Of a stretch of DNA of 64,000 nt, positions 1 through 8,783 are shown piece by piece; position 1 is the first letter of the stretch, and each line of letters begins with the position of its first letter. Source of the DNA: Janthinobacterium agaricidamnosum (GTDB taxonomy: Bacteria; Pseudomonadota; Gammaproteobacteria; Burkholderiales; Burkholderiaceae_D); assembly GCF_003667705.1 (NCBI RefSeq), contig NZ_CP033019.1:186001-250000 (forward strand), given 5' to 3'. Under the pieces are notes generated by a model. That model was not told the origin of the DNA, made no database searches, and saw only the letters and a list, made by a program, of their open reading frames with translations. The translations under genes and the position numbers were made by a program.

Positions 1-1
1 A

Positions 2-775
2 CTGATGTTGCCGCCGAACTACGACGTGAAACGCGACGGCCCGCTGCCGACCCTGATGTGGGCGTATCCGCAGGAATTCAAGACGGCCAGCGCCGCCAGC
101 CAGACCAAGGGCTCGCCCTACAAATTCAATGCCGTCAGCTACTGGGGCCCGGCCGCCTTCCTGTCCATGGGCTACGCCGTGCTCGACAATCCATCGTTCC
201 CCATCGTCGGCAATGGCGAGCAGGAGCCGAACGACACGTATCTGCCGCAGCTGGTGGCCGATGCCGAGGCGGCCGTCGACGAGGTGGTGCGCCGTGGCGT
301 GTCCGACCGCAACCGCATCGCCATCGGCGGCCACTCGTATGGCGCCTTTATGACGGGCAACCTGCTGGCGCACACGCGGCTGTTCCGCGCCGGCATCGCC
401 CGCAGCGGCGCCTACAACCGCACCCTGACGCCGTTCGGCTTCCAGGCCGAAGAGCGCTCGTTCTGGCAGGCGCCGGCCGTCTACCAGGCCATGTCGCCGT
501 TTAATTATGCGGACAAGATCAAGGATGCGCTGCTGATGATCCATGGCGAGCAGGACAACAACTCGGGCACCTTCCCCATCCAGAGCGAGCGCATGTTCCA
601 GGCCGTCAAGGGACTGGGCGGCACGGCGCGCCTGGTGATGCTGCCGAACGAGAGCCACGGCTACCGCGCGCGCGAATCGATCATGCAGATGCTGTATGAA
701 AGCAACAACTGGCTGGAGAAATATGTGAAGAACGCGGCGCCGCCGGCCGCCGACGTCAAGCCGGCCGGCAAATAA
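2..775 (+). CDS. S9-family (prolyl oligopeptidase-like) serine peptidase, C-terminal part
   Basis: The reading frame is open to the left edge, so only the C-terminal catalytic domain is present. The visible 257 codons have the alpha/beta-hydrolase layout of S9 peptidases: a nucleophile elbow GGHSYGAF (Ser), the acid in MIHGEQDNN (Asp) and the His in NESHGYRA, followed by a short Pro/Ala/Lys-rich tail. S9 enzymes cleave peptides and usually carry an N-terminal beta-propeller, which would lie upstream of the window. The loop composition resembles the glutamyl-endopeptidase-like or acylaminoacyl-peptidase branch, but the subfamily cannot be fixed from this part. Any signal peptide would also lie outside the window, so location is unknown. 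Confidence 0.88.
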   Translation: MMLPPNYDVKRDGPLPTLMWAYPQEFKTASAASQTKGSPYKFNAVSYWGPAAFLSMGYAVLDNPSFPIVGNGEQEPNDTYLPQLVADAEAAVDEVVRRGVSDRNRIAIGGHSYGAFMTGNLLAHTRLFRAGIARSGAYNRTLTPFGFQAEERSFWQAPAVYQAMSPFNYADKIKDALLMIHGEQDNNSGTFPIQSERMFQAVKGLGGTARLVMLPNESHGYRARESIMQMLYESNNWLEKYVKNAAPPAADVKPAGK

Positions 776-831
776 GGGCGGCGGCGCGCAACTCGTGGTA
801 TGGTCTTCCTTTGTCTGCAGGGAGGCCAGCC

Positions 832-984
832 ATGACCGTCATCCATGCCCACCGCGCGCCCGACCCGGCGCCCGTCGATGAACCCATGCCGGCGCCGGAG
901 CCGCAAGAAGCGCCCGGGCGCCACCCGGGGCCCGTGCACCCGGTGCCGCAGGACGATCCCGTGCCGCACCCGCATCCCAGTTAA
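832..984 (+). CDS. small proline/histidine-rich protein, 50 aa
   Basis: A 50-codon ORF starts at an ATG preceded by AGGGAGG about seven bases upstream, a strong ribosome binding site. The product is mostly Pro, Ala, His and acidic residues, with a repeating P-x-P-x pattern (for example PAPEPQEAPG and PVPHPHPS) and no hydrophobic segment, so it is probably disordered and cytosolic. It lies between the peptidase and another small gene on the same strand. No family is recognised. The good ribosome binding site argues for translation; the low complexity and high GC make a chance ORF possible. Confidence 0.45.
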   Translation: MTVIHAHRAPDPAPVDEPMPAPEPQEAPGRHPGPVHPVPQDDPVPHPHPS

Positions 985-1008
985 TCTCGTCAAGAAAGGC
1001 TGTTTTAG

Positions 1009-1248
1009 ATGGCAATTGTCAAGGAAGTCTACACACGCAAAGTCAGCGGAGAATCGTTCGACTATGAACTCGATTACACCCAGGGCGCGGACGTGGCCTG
1101 GATTGCGCGCGTGTACCACGACGGCGTGCTGAAAGGCTCGCCGCACGGCGCGCTGACGGCCAACGTGCTGTCCGGCCCCGCGCTGGAGCAATATCTGCGC
1201 GCGTATGTCGAAGGCATGATCGAGCGGGGGCTCGACGTGGCCGAGTAA
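1009..1248 (+). CDS. hypothetical protein, 79 aa
   Basis: The 79-codon product is acidic and well mixed in composition (begins MAIVKEVYTRKVSGESFDYE, ends RGLDVAE), with no signal peptide or membrane segment, so it should be a small cytosolic protein. It follows the Pro-rich ORF by 24 bases on the same strand and may share its transcript. The start has only a weak purine-rich site (GAAAGG). An inverted repeat and a terminator-like hairpin follow within 70 bases, consistent with the end of a transcription unit. I do not recognise a family. Confidence 0.65.
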   Translation: MAIVKEVYTRKVSGESFDYELDYTQGADVAWIARVYHDGVLKGSPHGALTANVLSGPALEQYLRAYVEGMIERGLDVAE

Positions 1249-1257
1249 GTGAGTGCC

Positions 1258-1284
1258 GGGGTCAGACCCGCCGGGTCTGACCCC
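1258..1284. repeat. perfect 12-bp inverted repeat GGGGTCAGACCC
   Basis: Two 12-base arms, GGGGTCAGACCC and its exact complement, flank a 3-base loop, followed by AGTATTTTC. It lies ten bases after the stop of the preceding small gene. It could act as a terminator (stable hairpin, modest T tract) or be a dispersed palindromic repeat; related GGGGTCAG strings are common in betaproteobacterial intergenic DNA. Confidence 0.7.
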
Positions 1285-1315
1285 AGTATTTTCTTGGGTT
1301 GGCAGTAGAAACAGC

Positions 1316-1343
1316 AAAGGGCGCCGAGGCGCCCTTTGTTGTT
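1316..1343. terminator. terminator-like hairpin between convergent units
   Basis: The arms AAAGGGCGC and GCGCCCTTT flank a 4-base loop, followed by GTTGTTT. It sits between the plus-strand small genes and the minus-strand tamB, so it could serve both directions. The T tract is interrupted, so efficiency is uncertain. Confidence 0.6.
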
Positions 1344-1349
1344 TCGGTG

Positions 1350-1446
1350 GTGTCGGATTACGCGGCTGCGCCGCGAATCCGACCTACGTGGATGCACATG
1401 GGCCGTAGGTCGGATTAGCGGGGCCACGCCCCGCGTAATCCGACAA
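1350..1446. repeat. REP-like element pair, locus A
   Basis: Two inverted hairpins share the core GTAGGTCGGATTAGCG...CGTAATCCGACA: one in minus orientation (1350-1387) and one in plus orientation (1405-1445), separated by 17 bases. Each starts with GTAG and has a GC stem with a distinct loop. This inverted pairing is the usual BIME arrangement. It lies just downstream of the tamB stop codon. Confidence 0.85.
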
Positions 1447-1463
1447 CATTGTTGGCCGCCATT

Positions 1464-4400
1464 CTAGTCAAACGCCCACGTATACAACACGTCCAGCGCA
1501 TTGTTCGTACCCGTCTGGAACTGCAAAGTGATGCGGCGGTTCAGTTTGTAGCGCAGCTTGACCAGGCTCGTCGCCGTGCTCGTGCCTTGCTCGAACGTCA
1601 GGTAGGCGCGCGACGACAGCCGCTTGCCGACGGTGACGACCGTGCTTTCCAGTCCTTGCGCCTGCGACAGGCCCACTTCATCGAGGCCCAGCGAATTGGC
1701 CAGCTTGCCCTGCAAGCCGCCGCCGGAGCCGCCGAAGAGGGCGCCTGCGGCCGTCGTCAAGAGCGCCATTTCATCGCCGGCCGCCGTTTCCGCGCCGTGA
1801 CCGAGGATCAGCCAGGCCAGCTTGTCGCTGTCCGACACGCTCGGCGTGGACACCAGCTTGGCCGTCGGCGCCTGCGCCGTGCCGCGCACTTCCACGCCCG
1901 CTTCCACGTTCGTTTCCGACAGCGCCTCGCCTTCGGGACGCTTGCGCACGGCCAGGATATTCAGTGACGGGTTGTCGTAGGCGCCCGTGAAGGCGATCAG
2001 GCCCCGCTCGATCGACAGTTTCTGGCCGTAGGCCGCGTATTGACCTGTGACCACCTTGATGCTGCCCGTCACGCGCGGCGCGGCGCGGTTGATGACTCTG
2101 GCGCGCACATTGCCGGCCAGATCCGCGTCGAGCCCCATGCCGCGCAGGTGGAAGGCGTTGCCCAAGTCAAACTCGAGGTCGATATTCAGGGGCAGCGAAG
2201 GCGCTTCCTTGCTGCCCTTGACTTCCTTGCCCAGCACCACGACGTCGCTGCTTTGCGTGGGGGTATCTTGCGGCGCCAGTTCGATCAGCGCGCGGTTGGC
2301 CTTGAATTTGCCATCGAAGCTGAAGCGCTTGTCGTTGCGCACCAGGGTGCTGTTGCCCGACAGGACCAAAGTGCGGTCCGGACGCGACAGCGCCTGCAGG
2401 CGGTCGGCCATCAGCTTCAGTTCCAGGCTCGCTTCGCCATTCGCAAAGCGCACCCAGCCATCGGCCTGCACCTTGCCGTCGCCGCCGTCAAAGCTCAAAC
2501 GCTGCAATTGCAATTGATCGCCGGCCAGCTTGGCTTGCAGCACGCCATTGCGCAATTTCAAGCCCTGGTCGGCCCAGTTCACCAGCAGCTTGCTGCCGTT
2601 GATGTCGCCATTCAATTGCGGCGCGCCGATGGTGCCGCTGCCGGACAGGGCCACCTTCAAGGCGCCGCCCAGTTCCAGGCCCGGCTGGCCCGTCAGCGGC
2701 GCCAGCCACGCCAACGAATCGATATTCGTGGTGCCCGTCATCGACAGGGCGCTGTCGTTGCTGATGCGTCCGTTCAGCATTTGCACGGTGGCATTGATAT
2801 CGCTCTGGCCCGCGCGTGCGCCATCGAGTTTCACGGCCAGGCGCAGCTGCTGGTTGGCGACATCCACGCGCGCATCGAAGGTGCGCAAGCCCAGCGCCAG
2901 CGGCTGTTCCACGCCCACCGTCACGTCGCCTTTTTCGCGGTAGATGTGCAGCATGCCGGCCAGCGAGGGATCTTTCTGTTTCGCCGTCGGCACCTGCATG
3001 TCGAGCGACCATTGCGCGCCCAGGGTCAGGTCGCTGCGCGCATTGGCTTGCAGCGACGGGATCACTTGCGCCAGATAGGTCAGGGCCACGCCAGCCGCCT
3101 GGCCGGAACTGGTCCAGCGGGGGCCGTTCTTGACGAGGTTTTGCATGGTGATGCTGCCTGCCGGCAATTTGATGACGGTGTTGCCCACGCTGATCTGCTC
3201 GGGCTGGCCCAGGCCCGCCACGCCGCTGCCGGCCGGTCCCGCCACTTTCACGGGCACGGGCGCTTGCAGCACGAGCGCATAGCGGCCCTTGTTTTGCAGG
3301 CTGTCGATGCTGCCCGTCCAGGCGGCGCCGCTCTGGCTGCCGCGGATTTGCACGGTGGCATCGAAATCGTCATTGCGCGCCGTCAAACTGACCGTATGGC
3401 TGCCGCGCGTGCCCGTCGTGCCCAGGCGGGCGCTGGCCAGCTTGAAGGTGGGCGTGCTGTAGCCCGTGATCTCCAGGCTGCTGACCATGGGGTCGAGCGC
3501 GCCCTGGCCGGTGCCCACGCTGGCGCTGCCTTTCACGGCTTTCAATTGCTGGTCGCCAAAGAAGGTCAGGTCCTTGCCATCGAGCGTCAGCTGTGCGGCG
3601 GGCGCGTCCATCTTGCCCGAGACGGAACCGGCCGCATGCAGCACGCCGGCAAACTTGGGACCCAGGGTCGACAGTTGCGGCGCATCGAGTTTCCATGTCA
3701 GCTGGTCCGTGGCGCCGCCCAGCGCGCCCTTGGCCAGCAAGCTGTTCGGCCCCAGGCGCAATTCCGTATCCACGCTGTCGATGCGTTTCGCGTTGGCCGA
3801 CAGCTTGGCATAGCCGGCCAGCGGCGCGTTTTGCAGGGTCGATTCGCGCAGGGCCAGGTTGAGGGCCACTTGCCAGTCGCTCGTCAGGCGGCCGCTGCCG
3901 TTGAAATCCGCATTCACGTTGCCGTTGGGCATGGATGCGCCAAACGCGGCCGGGTTGATCTTTTGCAAGGAACCCGTCATTTTCAATTCCGCCTGCTGCT
4001 TCGGACCCGTCAAGCCCACGTCGCCGCTGGCGTGGATGGCGCTGTCGGGCGCGGGGCGCTTGCCGCTGGCGAGGCCCAGTCCTTTCGCGTCGGCAACAAA
4101 CGTCGTGCGCGGCTGCTGCAGCGTGCCCTGCACCACGCCGCTGGCCAGCACCGTACCCAGCAAGTCGCCCTGCAGAGCGGAAAGTTGCCGTGCATCGACA
4201 TTCCAGTTGAGCTTTTCGCCGGCGCCGCCAAAGTTGCCCTTGGCCGTCACGTTGTTCTTGCCTAGCGCCAACTGCACGTCGATGCCGCTGAAATGGGCCG
4301 CATCGGCCGTCAGCTTGCCCTTGCCGGTCAGGGGCTGGTCGAGCAGCTTGCTGGGGCGCACGGTGAAGTCCGCGTTCGCCAGCCACTTGGGGGCCACGTG

Positions 4401-5891
4401 GCCATGGGCGCGCACGTCGAGGTTCAGGTCGGCCACGGGGAAGGCGCCGAAGTCGGCGGGATTGAGGCGGCTGGTGCTGGCCACGGCCTTGAACGGTTGC
4501 TCGTCCTTCAGGCTGATCTGGCCCGTCGCGTTGACGCTGCTTTTGCCTGCCTGCAAGGTGGCCTTGCGCAGTTGCACGAGCGAATCGGCCAGGGTGGCTT
4601 CCATGTCCAGGCGCAGCTTGGCTTCGCCGAGTTTGGCGCGCAGGGTTTGCGTCTTGCCGTCGCTGTCGAGCACGATGTCGCCGACGATCTTCGTGCTGTT
4701 GATGCTGCTGTAAATGTGCTGCAAGTCGATCTTGTCCGTGTGCAAGGTCAGTTGCGCCGTGCCGATGGGGCCATCGACGGCATCGCGGTTGAGTTTGCCG
4801 CCGCCTGTGAACTTGCCCGCGTTGCCGAAATCGATGATGGCCGACTCCAGGGTCGTGGCCGTCAGGGTGCCGCCCAGGCGCGCCTCGAACTGGCGCAGCG
4901 GCAGCTTTTGCTGGTCGATGGGACCCGGCGTGGCGTGGTTGAGGATGGCCAGCTTGCCCGACACCGTTTGCTTCGTCGGCCGGGTGTCGATGGCGGCATC
5001 GAGTTCCAGGCTCAGGTCCGCCTGCGGCAAGGTGGCGTCGAACTTGCCCGGATTGATGTTGCGGCCTTTGATGCTGGCCGAGCGCAGGATGATGACGGGG
5101 TCGAACGGCGCCAGCGCCAGCTGGGCGTCGGCCGTGGCCGCGCCCGCGCTGCCCTTGGCCGTGACGTTCAGTACATTCAGGTCGCCGCCCAGCTGCAGCG
5201 CCAGGGCGGCCGGTTTTTCGCCGGCGGCGGGGTTGAGCTGCGTCAAGCCCGCTTTGCCGCTGAGCTTGAACGGCTGCGTGGCGGCGATCGTCGCGCTGGC
5301 CGTGGCCTGGCCGAACGGCGTGACGGCCGAGGCGTCTTCCAGCTGCCATTGCGACTTGTCGCCCGACAAGGTGAAATGGATTTTTTCAAATACCGTGTTG
5401 CCGCCCGCGCTGACGAGGGTCACCTTGTCCAGGCGCGCGTCGGCAATGCCGATTTTAAAAGGCGCGGCCAGGCTGGCGGGCATGGTCGACGGTTCCTCTG
5501 ACGGCGCCGTGCTTTCCACGGACAGGCTGGCCACGTGCAGTTCGCTGATGGCGATGCCTTCCGAGAAGAACTGGAACGGCGACCAGTTGATGTCGATGTT
5601 GTCGGCCATGATGTGCTGCGTCTTGCTGCGGTAGCTGACGTGGCCCAGGTGCATGCGGTTGTACAGCGAGCCGGACACGCCCGACACTGCGATGTCGCCG
5701 CCGCTGGCGCTGGCCACTTTTTGCACCAGCATCTGCAAGGTCGATTCGCGGCCCAGGAACCAGAAGCCGGCGCCCAGCAGCACGGCCAGGCTGGCGACGG
5801 CGATCAGCACATAGCGCACCCAGCGGCGCGGTTTTTTCGCCGGCGGTGGCGGCGCGGCGCCGTTGGGGGACTCGGTAGAAATATCGGACAT
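1464..5891 (-). CDS. tamB: translocation and assembly module inner-membrane protein TamB
   Basis: The 1475-residue protein has one N-terminal transmembrane anchor (about residues 25-46, after a Pro/Lys-rich cytoplasmic stretch). A very long periplasmic region of beta-rich repeats follows, ending in the conserved TamB (DUF490) domain; the last residues, ALDVLYTWAFD, and the strand RITLQFQTGTNNA are typical. TamB spans the periplasm and works with the Omp85 protein TamA in outer-membrane protein insertion and envelope lipid transport. The start codon overlaps the tamA stop in TGATG, so the two are translationally coupled. Length is at the large end of the usual 1250-1500. The REP pair lies directly after its stop. 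Confidence 0.95.
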   Translation of the reverse strand: MSDISTESPNGAAPPPPAKKPRRWVRYVLIAVASLAVLLGAGFWFLGRESTLQMLVQKVASASGGDIAVSGVSGSLYNRMHLGHVSYRSKTQHIMADNIDINWSPFQFFSEGIAISELHVASLSVESTAPSEEPSTMPASLAAPFKIGIADARLDKVTLVSAGGNTVFEKIHFTLSGDKSQWQLEDASAVTPFGQATASATIAATQPFKLSGKAGLTQLNPAAGEKPAALALQLGGDLNVLNVTAKGSAGAATADAQLALAPFDPVIILRSASIKGRNINPGKFDATLPQADLSLELDAAIDTRPTKQTVSGKLAILNHATPGPIDQQKLPLRQFEARLGGTLTATTLESAIIDFGNAGKFTGGGKLNRDAVDGPIGTAQLTLHTDKIDLQHIYSSINSTKIVGDIVLDSDGKTQTLRAKLGEAKLRLDMEATLADSLVQLRKATLQAGKSSVNATGQISLKDEQPFKAVASTSRLNPADFGAFPVADLNLDVRAHGHVAPKWLANADFTVRPSKLLDQPLTGKGKLTADAAHFSGIDVQLALGKNNVTAKGNFGGAGEKLNWNVDARQLSALQGDLLGTVLASGVVQGTLQQPRTTFVADAKGLGLASGKRPAPDSAIHASGDVGLTGPKQQAELKMTGSLQKINPAAFGASMPNGNVNADFNGSGRLTSDWQVALNLALRESTLQNAPLAGYAKLSANAKRIDSVDTELRLGPNSLLAKGALGGATDQLTWKLDAPQLSTLGPKFAGVLHAAGSVSGKMDAPAAQLTLDGKDLTFFGDQQLKAVKGSASVGTGQGALDPMVSSLEITGYSTPTFKLASARLGTTGTRGSHTVSLTARNDDFDATVQIRGSQSGAAWTGSIDSLQNKGRYALVLQAPVPVKVAGPAGSGVAGLGQPEQISVGNTVIKLPAGSITMQNLVKNGPRWTSSGQAAGVALTYLAQVIPSLQANARSDLTLGAQWSLDMQVPTAKQKDPSLAGMLHIYREKGDVTVGVEQPLALGLRTFDARVDVANQQLRLAVKLDGARAGQSDINATVQMLNGRISNDSALSMTGTTNIDSLAWLAPLTGQPGLELGGALKVALSGSGTIGAPQLNGDINGSKLLVNWADQGLKLRNGVLQAKLAGDQLQLQRLSFDGGDGKVQADGWVRFANGEASLELKLMADRLQALSRPDRTLVLSGNSTLVRNDKRFSFDGKFKANRALIELAPQDTPTQSSDVVVLGKEVKGSKEAPSLPLNIDLEFDLGNAFHLRGMGLDADLAGNVRARVINRAAPRVTGSIKVVTGQYAAYGQKLSIERGLIAFTGAYDNPSLNILAVRKRPEGEALSETNVEAGVEVRGTAQAPTAKLVSTPSVSDSDKLAWLILGHGAETAAGDEMALLTTAAGALFGGSGGGLQGKLANSLGLDEVGLSQAQGLESTVVTVGKRLSSRAYLTFEQGTSTATSLVKLRYKLNRRITLQFQTGTNNALDVLYTWAFD

Positions 5892-7873
5892 CAGAAAGTG
5901 AATCCCAGAGAAAAGTGCAAACGGTAGGCGTGGACGGCGTGGCCATACGCCACGTCGACATTGATGGGGCCGACGGGGCTCTTGTAGCGCCCGCCCAGGC
6001 CATAGCCCGATTTCGGCGTCATGGCCGCTTTGACCGTGTCGGCCGCGTTGCCGGCGTCATAGAAGGCGGCAATGGCCCATTTCGGCTTGAACCAGTACTG
6101 GTATTCGGCGCTGCCGGTGAGCATGTAGCGCCCGCCGATGGTGGCGTCGCCTTCCTTCACGCCCAGTTCCTGGTAGCCATAGCCGCGTACCGACTGGTCG
6201 CCGCCCGCGCGGAACAGGTAGACGGCCGGCACGCCGCGTTTTTCCTTCGAGCCCAGCGCGCCCATTTCGCCGCGCACGATCAGCTCGCCCTTTTCGCCGA
6301 GCGGACGGTAATACACGGCCTTGCCGGCCACGCGCACGAAGCGCTCGTCCGTCAGCAGGGGCAGCAGGGCGCCGCCCACCTGGGCGTTGATGACGTAGCC
6401 CTTGGTGGGGAACAGCAGGCTGTCGAGGCTGCGCTTGGTGATGGCATAAGTCAGCGGCAAGCTCTTGCTGCGCGTCTGTTCCAGACCCACCACCGTCTTG
6501 TCTTCGCTGAGGAACTCGAACGTCAGGCTGCGCTCGAGGTTGGTGCCGCCCCAGTTGCGCTTGGCCGAGATGGTGGTGACGGCCGTGATTTCATTGGAAA
6601 TATCGCTGCGCTCGAACGAGGCGCCCGCGCTGTCGTTGTAGCCGCGCTCGGTGGTCGGAAAGTAAAAATTGGCGTGCGCCGCCTGTTTCTTCGTTTCCAT
6701 GGTGATCGCGCTCTTGAAGCGCGTGCCCCATACGTTGAGGTTGTCATAGTTGAGCTGGGCACGATTCCCCGTATTCGTACTGAAACCGAGACCGGCGCTG
6801 ACGTTCTGCTGCTTGTTTTCCGTCACGCGCACGACCAGCGGCAGCTGCGGCGCGGGGCCGCGGTTGGCGGGCCTGGCTTCTGGCGCGGCGCCGGCGGCCT
6901 CGGCCTGCTGGCTTTCCTGGCCCGCCTCGATCTGCTCGCCCAGGATGCTGCTCATGTCGGCACTGACTTCCACGCTGGCAAAGTAGCCCGTGTCCTGCAG
7001 GCGCGCCTGGAACGATTGCAGCGCCGATTCGCTGTAATAGTCGCCCGGGCGTATCTTGTCGAGGTTGCGGATGATGCTGGCATCGTAGCGTTTCAAGCCT
7101 TCGATGCGCAGCTCGCCGAAGCGCAGCTCGGGGCCGCTGTCGAGCACCACCAGCAAGGAGACCTTGTGCGTTTCCGGGTCGACCACGGCTTGCGTATCGA
7201 CCAGCTGGGCGCGCGGGTAGCGCGTCTGCACCACTTCGCGCAGCAGCGCGCGCTTGGCCGCTTCCCATTCCGCCTGGCGGAACACGCTGCCCGTCTTCAG
7301 GGCCCAGCTGCGTTTCAGGGCTTCCGTATCGTAGGGTTCGGAAGCGGCCAGCGGCGGCGTGGGATCGAAGCCGCGCAATTCCAGCTCGACCTTGTCGATG
7401 GTCACCGGCTGGCCCGGATCGACGTCGACGATGACGACGGGTTTGGCGCCCGTCGTGTCGACGCGCACCGTGACGACGGGCGTGTAGTAGCCGGCCGTGG
7501 CGATGAGGTTTTTGGCTTGCTCGGGCGTATCGCGCACGAGGCGCTGCAATTGCTCGCGGTCCATGCGCGGGTTGCCGCGGAAGCGTTCCAGGTCCAGGTT
7601 TTTTTCCAGCAGTTCATCGAGGTCGCCGGGGGCGTTGACCTTGACCTCGTACTGCAGCGGGGCGGGCGCCGTTTCCGTGGCGCTGGCGCTCTCTGGAGCA
7701 GCATCTTGCGTGGCCTCCTGGGCCCCGGCATGGGCGATGGGAAACAGCGAGATGACACTGCCGGCGGCCGCCAGTGTCAGTTGACCCATTGCTTTTGTCA
7801 CTACTTGTGCCAAAATTCGTGGTCGTATCGCCTTGCCGGCAGCCGTATGCCGTATGGGTCGTGCAGAAAACAT
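5891..7873 (-). CDS. tamA: autotransporter assembly factor TamA (Omp85 family)
   Basis: This is the outer-membrane partner of TamB. From the chosen start the protein has 660 residues: a basic leader and hydrophobic segment ending near AHAGAQE (signal peptide), POTRA domains over roughly residues 60-350, a low-complexity Ala/Glu/Pro linker, then a 16-strand barrel with the conserved Omp85 motif VRGYGYQELG and a C-terminal Phe (HFSLGFTF), as outer-membrane proteins need for BAM recognition. The ATG at 7873 is preferred because CTGGAG lies five bases upstream. A longer in-frame start at 7963 would add 30 residues, has no good site and would crowd the divergent queC promoter. Confidence 0.93.
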   Translation of the reverse strand: MFSARPIRHTAAGKAIRPRILAQVVTKAMGQLTLAAAGSVISLFPIAHAGAQEATQDAAPESASATETAPAPLQYEVKVNAPGDLDELLEKNLDLERFRGNPRMDREQLQRLVRDTPEQAKNLIATAGYYTPVVTVRVDTTGAKPVVIVDVDPGQPVTIDKVELELRGFDPTPPLAASEPYDTEALKRSWALKTGSVFRQAEWEAAKRALLREVVQTRYPRAQLVDTQAVVDPETHKVSLLVVLDSGPELRFGELRIEGLKRYDASIIRNLDKIRPGDYYSESALQSFQARLQDTGYFASVEVSADMSSILGEQIEAGQESQQAEAAGAAPEARPANRGPAPQLPLVVRVTENKQQNVSAGLGFSTNTGNRAQLNYDNLNVWGTRFKSAITMETKKQAAHANFYFPTTERGYNDSAGASFERSDISNEITAVTTISAKRNWGGTNLERSLTFEFLSEDKTVVGLEQTRSKSLPLTYAITKRSLDSLLFPTKGYVINAQVGGALLPLLTDERFVRVAGKAVYYRPLGEKGELIVRGEMGALGSKEKRGVPAVYLFRAGGDQSVRGYGYQELGVKEGDATIGGRYMLTGSAEYQYWFKPKWAIAAFYDAGNAADTVKAAMTPKSGYGLGGRYKSPVGPINVDVAYGHAVHAYRLHFSLGFTF

Positions 7874-8012
7874 GGTGCTCCAGATGAGTAAATGCTGACT
7901 GCATGTTACCGGAATAGGTAAACTGATGGCGGACGAATAAGTATTTTTTGCGCTGGGAATCATGTTTCTCCGCGCACAATTGGAACAGAATCAAACTGAA
8001 AAGAAAGAAATT

Positions 8013-8738
8013 ATGCTAGCAACGGACTCCGCACTGGTGCTCTTTAGCGGTGGACAAGATTCCACCACCTGCCTGGCCTGGGCTCTCAAGCACTATAGCC
8101 GAGTGGAAACCATCGGTTTTGACTATGGACAGCGCCATGCGATCGAACTGACCGTGCGTCCCGGCGTGCTCGAGCAGATGCGCCGGCAGTCGCCCGAGTG
8201 GGACAGCCGCCTGGGCCAGGATCACATGATCGACCTGTCATTGATTTCCGCCATTTCCGATACGGCCATGACGCAGAACGTCGAGATCGTCATGCAGGAA
8301 AACGGCTTGCCGAACACCTTCGTGCCCGGCCGTAACTTGCTGTTCATGACGGTGGCCGCCACCGTGGCCTACCGCCGCGGCTTGACGGTGCTGGTGGGTG
8401 GCATGTGCGAGACGGATTTTTCCGGCTACCCGGATTGCCGCGACGACACAATGAAAGCGCTGCAAGTGGCCCTGAACCTGGGCATGAATACGCGATTGAA
8501 GCTGGAAACGCCGCTGATGTGGCTGGACAAGGCGCAAAGCTGGGACCTGGCGGAAGACCTGGGCGGCCAGCCGCTGGTCGACCTGATCCGCAGCGGCACG
8601 CACACCTGCTACCTGGGCGAGCGGGGCGAATTGCACGACTGGGGCTACGGCTGCGGCACTTGCCCGGCCTGCTCCCTGCGCGCGAACGGCTACCAGCAAT
8701 ACGCGGCGAGGAAGGCGGCGAAACCGGCCCTGAAATAA
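8013..8738 (+). CDS. queC: 7-cyano-7-deazaguanine synthase QueC
   Basis: QueC converts 7-carboxy-7-deazaguanine to preQ0 with ATP and ammonia, in the queuosine tRNA modification pathway. The 241-residue product shows the PP-loop SGGQDS at residues 12-17, the FDYGQRH motif, the PGRNLLF stretch, and a C-terminal zinc site with Cys residues in TCYLGERG and YGCGTCPAC. The ATG at 8013 is chosen because the protein then begins right before the PP-loop strand, as in homologues, and AAGAAAGAAA precedes it; the in-frame ATG at 7962 lacks support. It is transcribed divergently from tamA. No other que genes are nearby. Confidence 0.96.
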   Translation: MLATDSALVLFSGGQDSTTCLAWALKHYSRVETIGFDYGQRHAIELTVRPGVLEQMRRQSPEWDSRLGQDHMIDLSLISAISDTAMTQNVEIVMQENGLPNTFVPGRNLLFMTVAATVAYRRGLTVLVGGMCETDFSGYPDCRDDTMKALQVALNLGMNTRLKLETPLMWLDKAQSWDLAEDLGGQPLVDLIRSGTHTCYLGERGELHDWGYGCGTCPACSLRANGYQQYAARKAAKPALK

Positions 8739-8783
8739 TCAGTTTGCGCCGTTTCTTCAAGCGGCGCGGCAGGGGGACCAGCC

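Noticed and set aside
2040..5501. Long plus-strand ORFs (741, 402 and 306 aa) opposite tamB
   Set aside because: They are antisense shadows of a clear tamB frame in GC-rich DNA; composition is dominated by Arg, Ala, Gln and His, and no motifs or ribosome sites are present.
7874..8012. preQ1 riboswitch upstream of queC
   Set aside because: I could not find the compact H-type pseudoknot pattern; the sequence is only AT-rich.
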